The position numbers and the translations under genes are program-made. A model generated the notes under the pieces. It made no database searches. It was not told the DNA's origin and saw only the letters and a list, made by a program, of their open reading frames with translations. Of a stretch of DNA of 64,000 nt, positions 56,542 to 64,000 are shown piece by piece. The DNA is from Myrmaecium sp. VS I D KN 1. Lineage: Eukaryota; Ascomycota; Dothideomycetes; Valsariales; Valsariaceae. Numbering within the stretch: position 1 is the first letter of the stretch; each line of letters opens with the position of its first letter. Location of the stretch: NCBI GenBank assembly GCA_019775845.1, contig JADQAV010000015.1:868001-932000 (forward strand), given 5' to 3'.

Positions 56542-57952
56542 ATGAAGACCCTCACATTGGATGCCAGCAGCAAGGAGCGCCCAACTCGGGATGGGGGCAG
56601 CTTTCCCGATTCCTTGCCCGAAGCGAACGCAACCCAAGTCAAGCCCGGTACGGGTTCGGTGGAGGGCAATGCGCGATTGTTCTTCGTAGGGAATGCGACG
56701 ACGATTATGTACGTAAACTGGTGTGAAGAAGGAAGCAGATGTGCTGGTTCGCCGAGGGCTCTCTTTCTCTTCTTTCACTAATGCGATTGCATGACTTGCC
56801 AGCGAATGGGAAGGGATCCGCCTGATGACCGATGTAGGACGACGAATCTCGACCGTGAACACTGAGTCGCATCCACTAATGAGCCACGCAGCCCAACTTC
56901 CTCCATGCGGGAGACCACGTTCACCTTGGACCGGGGGTAAATACTTGCAGAAGACCGCCCCTTCGTGACCTATAGGTTCTCCAGTTCTAATACCGTTTTC
57001 CCAGGTCACCGCCGAACGGCTCAAGAACCCTGCCGTCGACCTCCATGACCTGCCGCCAATCGATGTCGTCCTGCTCTCTCACTACCATGAGGATCACTTC
57101 GATAAGGAGGTGGAGGCCTCCCTGAGACGTTCCCTTCCGATCATCACCACGCCCCATGCCAAAAGCGTGCTGCAGTCCAAGGGCCCGGATGATTCCTTCA
57201 CGAATGTGCATGACCTCGATGCCTTCGAGACCATGCTAGTCGACATCACGGCGGGTGAAGCCACGGCGAAGAAGAAGTTCCCCGCGATCAAAGTCACGGC
57301 GATGCCAGGGAAGCACGTCCCACCGGGCCCTCTCGCTGTGGCGAACGAGATACTCAAAGCCGTGAGTGCAGCAGTGATGCCTTGGAGAGCCGCTATCATC
57401 AACGGTTGACGCTTCTGTAGGTCCCGCCAACAAATGGCTGGATGGTAGAATTGGGGTATAAATCGGCCGCGAATGGATCGTTCGTCAATGGGTATCGGTA
57501 AGTGCTGACCATGGAAACCCCAAGACTTACTCTTTAACATGACTCAGTATCTACATTTCTGGCGATACTCTCATGGTAGACGAACTGAAAGAGATACCGG
57601 AACGCTACAAGGGAGAAAACATCGACTTGATGCTGATCCACCTGGGTGGCACCACCATACCATCCCCGTCGTTGCCATTGTTGATGGTGACAATGGATGC
57701 GAAACAGGGCATCCAGTTGATCCAACTAATCAATCCGGACGTGACCATCCCAATACACACAGAGTAAGCAAGCCAACCGTGGTCTTCTCGGGGAATGGGA
57801 CTGATGCAGTTAGCGATTACTCTGTTTTCTTGTCTCCATTGGACGATTTCAAGAGCATGGTCAAAGAAGCAGGCCTGTCTGACAAGGTCGTGTATTTGGA
57901 TCGCAAAGATCAGTACATATTCCAGGTCCAGGAAGGGCGCGCAGGAGAGTAG
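56542..57952 (+). CDS. Metallo-beta-lactamase-fold hydrolase (UlaG-like)
   Basis: Seven exons: 56542-56708, 56803-56833, 56892-56936, 57005-57361, 57421-57497, 57548-57763 and 57814-57952; 1032 bases, 343 residues. The metal site HxHxDH is plain in VVLLSHYHEDHFDKE; further ligands are likely in MPGKHVPPG, ISGDTLMVDEL and IPIHTDDYSVFLSPLDDF, the last created by splicing at GA|C. The layout (HxHxDH, GDT, IHxDDY) is that of the UlaG / NAPE-PLD-like branch, which includes lactonases and phosphodiesterases. The substrate is unknown. No signal peptide is seen, so the cytosol is likely. The 31- and 45-base exons are unusually small but encode E-W-E-G-I-R-L-M-T-D and P-N-F-L-H-A-G-D in conserved order. 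Confidence 0.9.
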
Positions 57953-58135
57953 CAAGGCACGTCACCGCGAGTACAGCAAGGATAGAGAGAGTTTGTTCAT
58001 CGAAAAGTCTTTGGTTCTCGATTACTTTTGTGCGCCATCTTCACGAAGCTAGTCACCCCTGTGTCAAGTCCTGAGTCACTGCTCCGTTGAAAGCTCGGCG
58101 CATTCCCATGACAGCCCCAATCACGCCGGAGTCCT

Positions 58136-58638
58136 CTATGCGCGCTTGCCCTTGGGGTTCTTCTTGGCAACGTCGGTGATGGTAAGCCCTGTGGTCGGAT
58201 GATTAGCGATCCGTTGGAGCGCAAAGTAGGCCGTAACCTCGCGTTTGACCATGTGTCCATCACGGAGAGAAGCGAGTCGGCTATTATGAGAGACGCACCA
58301 GGAGGAAGGCTCTGCTTGAGCTTCTCGGCCTTGTCGGAGTCCTTGAGGACGAGGGTGTAGAGGTAGCGGTGGCAGCGGACCTTGAACTTGATCTGGTTGG
58401 TCTTGATGTTCTTCTTTATCCGTGCAGCTGATTATCGGGGCGAGCGGGTTAGCAAATGGCAGCTTCGAAACATTGACCACCGAGTGTCGTCTTTCCTGCC
58501 CCCGAGGCCGCCAGGGCGGGGAGTGAGGGGGAGGGGACCACGGGAAAAAGGTGGGAGCTAAAGAGGTTGCTTACAGGACGCATCCTTGCGACGGCAGATC
58601 TCAATGAAGTGCTTGATATCGGAAACCTCGGACGGCAT
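58136..58638 (-). CDS. RPL38: 60S ribosomal protein eL38
   Basis: Three exons, 58638-58575, 58427-58299 and 58188-58136, 81 residues, the usual length. The protein reads [20 protein letters not shown], then [20 protein letters not shown], then [20 protein letters not shown] and ends [16 protein letters not shown], a near-perfect eL38. Component of the large ribosomal subunit. Introns are GTAAGC...CAG and GTGCGT...CAG. Confidence 0.98.
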
Positions 58639-59184
58639 GTTGGGCGGATTTTGGGGTTGAACGGTACGAAGAGAGAGAGAAAGAGAGAAACGGAGAGAAA
58701 GAGAGCAGGCCTGGCTTGTCCTTTACGACGTTCCGCTGCAATTTGCTTTTGTGTGGCGGTCTGGACGGGGACGATTCGCTTGGCCGAGCTTTCCTCGCTC
58801 GATGCGGATTAGTGCAGCCGGGACGTCATCCCCCGCGCCCGCCAACTAGAACGCCCGGCCCGGGGGTCCTGCAGCGATTCACCTGAATGGGAGTGAACTT
58901 AGGTAAGGCGTCCATCCAAGCAGGTACCTACAGTAGGCGTGCTCGTACCTGAATTTGTCTCAAATACATACCTACATCCATGTACATCATATCCACCTCC
59001 TAGCTCTTGCACCTACTATTCATTTCCGTCTTTCCTCCCTTCGCCCTTCATAACCATAGAGACTGCACAACCCCAGACGAACGATGCCGACCCCTCTCGA
59101 TCGCGCAACGCAGTCGAAGGTTAGTGAATCCGTTCACCTTGCCGCTCCCCAACTCAGCTTACATCCTGTTCACATGTTGACAGA
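58639..59184. promoter_or_regulatory. Divergent region between RPL38 and the small membrane protein gene
   Basis: About 545 bases: RPL38 promoter (with GAGA tract in its leader at about 58670-58702) and, toward the other gene, CAGGTACCTACAGTAGG words near 58921. An ATG at 59083 followed by a donor at 59119 opens a 12-codon frame that would not join in phase with the next exon; it looks like an untranslated first exon. Confidence 0.5.
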
Positions 59185-59740
59185 ATGCGTTCCTGGGTAC
59201 GTGACATGAACGGGCCTTCTTGCTTGCCAGCACCTGTATCCTCACATCATCCTCGCAGCATTCGCGGGCATCATCACTGCGGTTGCGGCATGGAGCATAT
59301 GGGGCTCGGACACTCTGTTTCCGCAGGCGCCCGATCCGACCGGCGGTATGTATTGAGAAGTAGTAGATACCCATCGCTTGAGCAAAGAGAATAGGAAAGG
59401 AAGAAGAAGGAAGGAAGGAAGGGGGGAAGGAAGGAAAATAGTGACTAATGGCTCACTCTCCAAGACCCTGATACCTGGACGATCGCCGAGCTTCAACGGT
59501 GGCTGAGAGCAGTACGTCCATCTTCCTGACCTCCTCATGCTTACCCGGGCTGGCCAAAGCCATCCTTGACTATAGGCGAACACTGAGGTTCTGGTGTTGG
59601 TGTGACTGACGGAATCGCAGAGAAATCTGCAGCCGTCCGAAGCAAGCTCGAAAGCGGAACTGGTGGAGCGTGTCCGGGCGAACATGCGGCCAACGTTGAG
59701 CAATGAGCGGGGCGTTAACCAGACGGACTCGAACCGTTGA
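59185..59740 (+). CDS. 97-residue single-pass membrane protein with C-terminal SAP/HeH-like helices
   Basis: Four exons: 59185-59196, 59231-59345, 59465-59511 and 59621-59740, 294 bases. The 12-base first coding exon gives M-R-S-W, then HLYPHIILAAFAGIITAVAA begins a membrane segment (about residues 5-28), followed by GSDTLFPQAPDPTGDPDTW. The C-terminal part, TIAELQRWLRARNLQPSEA then KAELVERVRAN, has the pattern of a SAP or helix-extension-helix module. I do not know a named family. Introns 1-3 use GTACGT, GTATGT and GTACGT donors; the second contains a GGAA-rich tract. A membrane anchor with a SAP/HeH-like tail is reminiscent of inner nuclear membrane or mitochondrial proteins, but no location can be assigned. 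Confidence 0.8.
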
Positions 59741-59992
59741 CGTGAACAGATATCGGCTTGCGACGGAGGAATTTCTGGGATGGGCGCGACTGGCTTGGAA
59801 ACCGGTCAGGTGAAGTACGCCGGCGTTCATCTGTGTTCAGTACATACATGGACGGAAGGGAAAGGCAGACGCGAAGGATGATCACGGCGAAGATTGAGCA
59901 CGGAAGGAGAGTTCAAATGATGAAAGCGGGGACCGCGACGGTTTTCTTCTTCTTTTTTTTTGTTTTGCATTTTCTCAAGCGCGAGAGACGGA

Positions 59993-60587
59993 TCAAACGA
60001 CATATCTGAATATTTGACTCTGGATTAACCAAGCCTTCGGCCCTCCCCTGGCCGTGCTCTTGAAGTTCTCCAGGTTCGGCACCAGCACGAACGTCTCGCT
60101 GAATGCCCTCATCGGCCCCCTGTGCGGCTCCTCCAACCTGACGGACCCGCTGACTGACACGGTCATGGACATGCTCCGCTCGGCGTCCTTCGGCTTCTCG
60201 GGCGCCACGGCGAGCGCGGTAGAGTTGAGGACGTGGCAGTCGAGTGACTGGACGTCGAAGTGGGTGTACGGCATGCGCTCCTCGAACATCTTCTGGAAGA
60301 TGTCGGCGCTCTCGATCACATGCCCGTTCCAGATGATCGTCGGTACGGCCTTGCCGTCCGGTAGGATCTGGCGGGGGACATAGTGCGAGGAGATCGTTTG
60401 CCGAGCGCTCTGCAGCGCCGCGTAGTAGGAGTCGATGAAAGCCTCGGCCGCTGTTCGTAGGTCGGGTTGCGGTTAGCCGGCGGGAACTCGTGCGCGGCTC
60501 GAGGGCCGGGGACTGCAGACTGCAGGGGAGATCTAACATACCGTCCGAAGTGACCTTAGTGACGACATTTTCAGGAAGAACCGCCAT
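59993..60587 (-). CDS. MTR2: mRNA export factor Mtr2 (NTF2-like)
   Basis: Two exons, 60587-60542 and 60450-59993, 167 residues. The second exon begins an NTF2-like fold: AAEAFIDSYYAALQSARQTI, IIWNGHVIESADIFQKMFEE, MPYTHFDVQSLDCHVLNST, then FSETFVLVPNLENF and ending IQSQIFRYVV, the usual NTF2 ending. The short first exon MAVLPENVVTKVTSD leads into it, as in fungal Mtr2. Mtr2 pairs with Mex67 to carry mRNA through nuclear pores. The family was picked over other NTF2-like proteins on length, the export-factor style C-terminus and the F-V-L-V-P-N block; confidence in the fold is higher than in the name. Confidence 0.85.
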
Positions 60588-61777
60588 GGCTCGCGATTTT
60601 TGTGAACGAGTGAAGGGCTCGGCTAGCGTTGCAGAGCTGACCTCTTGGGCGTGATGTCCTTGAGAAAAGCGATCGCGAGGAGCAATGTCTTCAAGAGGAC
60701 AGTCGGGAACTGTTCGTGCTTTTGGGAGGTCTTGGCAAGACTGATCGTGTAAAAGCTGGATGGCTTGTGGTGAAGCTGAGTTGCAATTGCGGTGCAGGTA
60801 TAATGGAGACGTGGTGTGTGAGGGGAGAGAGAGGGAGGATGGGGAGTATCAATCAGGCTGTTCCCTATGTGTCTACCAGCCGTGTGAGCCTTGTTATGAC
60901 TGTTCGACAAAGTCGATATGCTCTTGTTACTGTGGAAGCTCAGTGCTCATAGGAATTCCTACCGCAACGAAGCTTCAGCACGGCTTTGGCAGTGTGCAGA
61001 GCGCGCGGTTGAGAGGGCGTGGTGAGTGAGAGTTCTAGGCTGCATGGCCCCTTGGCCCTTGCAGATGAGCGATTCGTCATGACCATTGCGGCCTAGTAAT
61101 TAAGGTAGCCAGCGTGCCAGCCCGTTTGACACACTCCCGTCGGTCCCTGAAATTTGTATGTAGAGCAGCCCGGGTCATCCTTGCATTCGATAGCTTTGTT
61201 TTAGTCGTGCTTGTGCCCGCTCGGCATTTCCCATAGGCGCGGCGTCGTCCCGAGTAATATTACGCCGGGCGGGCGCAGACCTACTACTAGCTAAAAGTAA
61301 GTACGCAGCCGCAGACGCTGACGCTGACCGGAAACATAGCGGGCGGAAGGAGAGAGGGGAGGAGGGGAGGGGAGGGGAGATAAAGCAAGCGACTTCCCCG
61401 CCGGCCCATCCGCCACCTCCCGTCCTCCCATTCCTTCGAGATACTACGTTACAGTAGGCACTGCATTTACTTTGTGTTTCTTTACTGTTTGTCTCATTTA
61501 TCACTACGGTACTACTACTACTCCTCACTTACTAACTACTTTCCTTACCTTACCTTACCTTACGCTAGGTTACTAGTACAGTAAGGTACATACACACGAA
61601 CCTGCCCCTGAGCCTTGGCACATTCTGGCTTGAAACGCCATCCCCGCCCGCCGTTCGGCTGCCAACCTGTGACTTTTCCGTGCTCGCGGGTTCGCTTCGC
61701 TTTTCGCCGACAAGCCAAGCTGCCCAAGCTCCGCCGAGCCGACCGAGTCTCCGGGTGACGGGAGAGAAGACGCCGGG
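60588..61777. other. Divergent intergenic region between MTR2 and the C2 protein gene
   Basis: About 1.2 kb of promoter and leader. Holds a GAGGGG-rich tract at about 61355-61381 and CTTAC tandem units at about 61540-61563. A Cys-rich open frame at 60760-61029 has no family resemblance and was not called. Confidence 0.5.
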
Positions 61778-63468
61778 ATGCCGGATCCGCCGAGTCAGAC
61801 GAAGCAGCCGCCCGGGGGATTCGATGACACTCCACTGCCCCACTATCCGCCCGGCTACACGATCCGGATCACCTTCCACCGGGCCACCAACCTGCCAATC
61901 GCCGACATCAACTCCCTCTCCTCCGACCCCTTCATCCTCGCCCAGATCAACACCGCCATCCCCGGACGGCACAAGGAGGATCCCTTCCTCCGCCTCCGCA
62001 CCCCCACCGTCCGGAGAAGCACCGACCCGGTTTGGAACACCGAGTGGATCGTCGGCAACATCCCCGCCAGCGGCTTCAAGCTCAAGGCCAGGATTTACGA
62101 CGAGGACCCCGCCGATCACGATGACCGCCTCGGGAACGTCAACCTCCTCGTCCCGCAGATCGACGACAGCTGGGCCGGCATCCACAATGAGGGCTATCGA
62201 GTCCGGAAGCGGATGGGCAGCAAGCGGGCCTACCTTATCCGCCTCGTCGCCACCTGCCTCAACAAGACGAAGCATCTCAACGGCCGCCTGTACGTGAGCG
62301 TGGAGCTCCTCGGCCGCACCCAGGATTCCGAGGGTGGCCGTGTGTACACCATTGGTCCCAACTGGTGGACGAAACACTACTCTCCGCTCCTGGGTCGGAT
62401 CGCAAACCGCAAGGACTCGGGCGACGGGGAGGCGAAGTCGACCAAAGCGGAACGGTACAAGTATGTGATGCGTAACCTCGTCCCCTGGTGGCCTTGCCTG
62501 TTGACTCGAGTGACTCTAGCTTCCAAGCCAACCAGTTTCAGCTGAAGGGGCCGGTCCCTGCGGAACTTTACCATCGCTACGTCGAGTTCAAGCCGTTCGT
62601 CAAGTCCATGTTCACGAAGAAGGGTCTCGGCGGGTTCATCTTGAGCAAAGCGCTGCATCACCAGCACGCACGCGTGTACAACTTCGACCGCTCGACGCGG
62701 TATGGCGTTTATGAGGCCCCCTGTCACGAGATGACGATGAAGTTCCTGGAGATGGTCCATTACGACGAGGGCGGCCGGATCTTCACCTACGTCCTCACCC
62801 TCGACGCCCTCTGGCGCTTCACCGAGACCGGGAAGGAGTTCGGAATCGACATGCTGAGCAAGCACACGATGCACAGCGACGTCAGCATTTACATTGCCTT
62901 CAGCGGCGAGTTCTTCATCCGCCGACTCAAGCACAAGCACCACGACCCCCCCGGACAGGGACAGGACGGGGAGGGACGGGAGGAGGAGGCCGAGGATGCA
63001 GAGCGCACGCACCCGCCCGACGACCTCGGTGGTGGACCACCGAACGACGACCCCCCGAAGGATCCCCGGTACTACGAACTGGTCATCGACAACGACAGCG
63101 GCACCTACCGACCGAACGCCCGGCTGCTCCCCAAGTTGAAGGAGTTCCTGCATGAGAACCTGCCCGGCCTGAAGATCGTCACCCTCGACTGCCAGGCCGA
63201 CGCGGAGAAGATGGCGCGGATGAAGCAGGAGCAGCGGGACCGCAAGGTGAAGGAGGGTGATCACATCATCTATCGCCAGATGAGCAGCGACAGCAGCATC
63301 AGTTCCAGCGACGAGGAGGATCTGGAGAATCGTCTCACCCAAATGGAGGAAGACGGCGGCGAACCGTCCGTCCTCAGCCAGGCCCAGCGTGAGCTCAAGG
63401 CGAAGCAGCAGGCCAAGAAGGGTCACGTCAAATCAATGATACCCGGGGCGAACCAGGATGCTCGTTGA
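61778..63468 (+). CDS. C2-domain protein, fungal, function unknown
   Basis: Two exons, 61778-62460 and 62520-63468, 543 residues; intron GTATGT...TAG. A C2-like beta-sandwich occupies about residues 25-150 (YTIRITFHRATNLPIADINS, WNTEWIVGNIPASGFKLKAR, IYDEDPADHDDRLGNVNLLV); the acidic loops that bind calcium in C2 domains are visible as SSDPF and DEDPADHDD. The rest (about 230-390) is a conserved-looking region with NFQANQFQLKGPVPAELYHR, FEMVHYDEGG-like EMVHYDEGGRIFTYVLTLD, and RYYELVIDNDSGTYRPNARL, then an acidic/Lys-rich C-terminus. C2 domains bind phospholipids, often with Ca2+; nothing more can be said of the role. Strong third-position GC makes long antisense open frames here. Confidence 0.88.
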
Positions 63469-63746
63469 AGAGCATCACACACATATATATATATCAGCCT
63501 TCCCTTCGCCCCACGATCATTGAACCTCCTGTCTTTTATTTTTTTTACATTGTAATCTTTAATCGATATCCTCCCAAGATTTCCTATGTATATCGAGCGC
63601 TTGGACGGCTCACTCCTTTCCTTTGATTCCCTTTTCATTCCCTCCATATCAAAACCAATATGTACATGCAAAAAAGAATATGTCGGTTAGCCTACGGATC
63701 AACGCCTGGTGCGCCTATATGATGTTGTCCCGGGCCTCAAAGGTTC
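63469..63746. other. 3' flanks of two converging genes
   Basis: About 280 bases between stop codons; an ATATAT run near 63482-63492 and a T-run near 63538-63547 may belong to the C2 gene 3' end. No gene seen. Confidence 0.5.

Positions 63747-64000
<254 letters not shown>

Noticed and set aside
59083-59118. ATG and 12-codon frame as the start of the small membrane protein
   Set aside because: Joining it to the next exons puts the conserved HLYPHII frame out of phase; the ATG at 59185 fits exactly.
62377-63426. 349-residue minus-strand open frame
   Set aside because: Exactly antisense to the C2-domain gene; arises from high third-position GC and shows no domain.

Overview
The window is nuclear DNA of a filamentous ascomycete fungus (Pezizomycotina). 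The evidence is about twenty protein genes with short introns (mostly 45-110 bases), GT...AG borders and CTAAC/CTGAC-type branch sites. The set is typical of moulds: a secreted M20A carboxypeptidase, Zn(II)2Cys6 regulators, a KipA/Kip2-type kinesin, Pam17, Erj5 and a GH47 mannosidase. The class within Pezizomycotina cannot be fixed from sequence reading alone. No mobile element, virus-derived element or CRISPR array was seen. The only reverse transcriptase is the host telomerase.

Layout, left to right: ERJ5 (ER J-protein, minus); PRA1 with a tightly abutting disordered ORF (plus); tRNA-Arg(CCT); a WW + PhoD-like phosphatase fusion (minus); a 14-3-3 gene built from microexons (minus); a Fmp32/DUF1640 mitochondrial coiled-coil protein (minus), divergent from DPH4 (plus); a zinc-cluster regulator (minus); a sparse stretch of about 2 kb; an atypical TBC protein (minus); the complete telomerase reverse transcriptase gene in ten exons (minus); a large RhoGEF-BAR-SH3 protein (plus); PAM17 (minus); a second zinc-cluster regulator (minus), divergent from an M19 dipeptidase (plus); a kinesin-7/Kip2 (plus); a fucosyltransferase-like protein (plus); an NCX/NCKX-type exchanger (plus); an M20A carboxypeptidase (minus), divergent from a metallo-beta-lactamase-fold protein (plus); ribosomal eL38 (minus), divergent from a 97-residue membrane protein (plus); MTR2 (minus); a C2-domain protein (plus); and the 3' end of a GH47 mannosidase (minus).

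The genes form no operon or biosynthetic cluster; this is a housekeeping, trafficking and cell-polarity neighbourhood. Splice models were built by hand from donor/acceptor sites, reading phase and family conservation. Nearly all close to an exact multiple of three. Weak points are stated in the entries: the N-terminus of the regulator at 16435-18575, the start of the DUF1640 protein, and the fragments near 20771-21430.

Most notable: every exon phase of telomerase fits only if one 53-base intron begins with GG instead of GT. Other observations are the 14-3-3 exon chain (12, 8, 47, 20 and 12 bases), a TBC domain lacking both catalytic fingers, and the 26-base PRA1/ORF junction with overlapping open frames.
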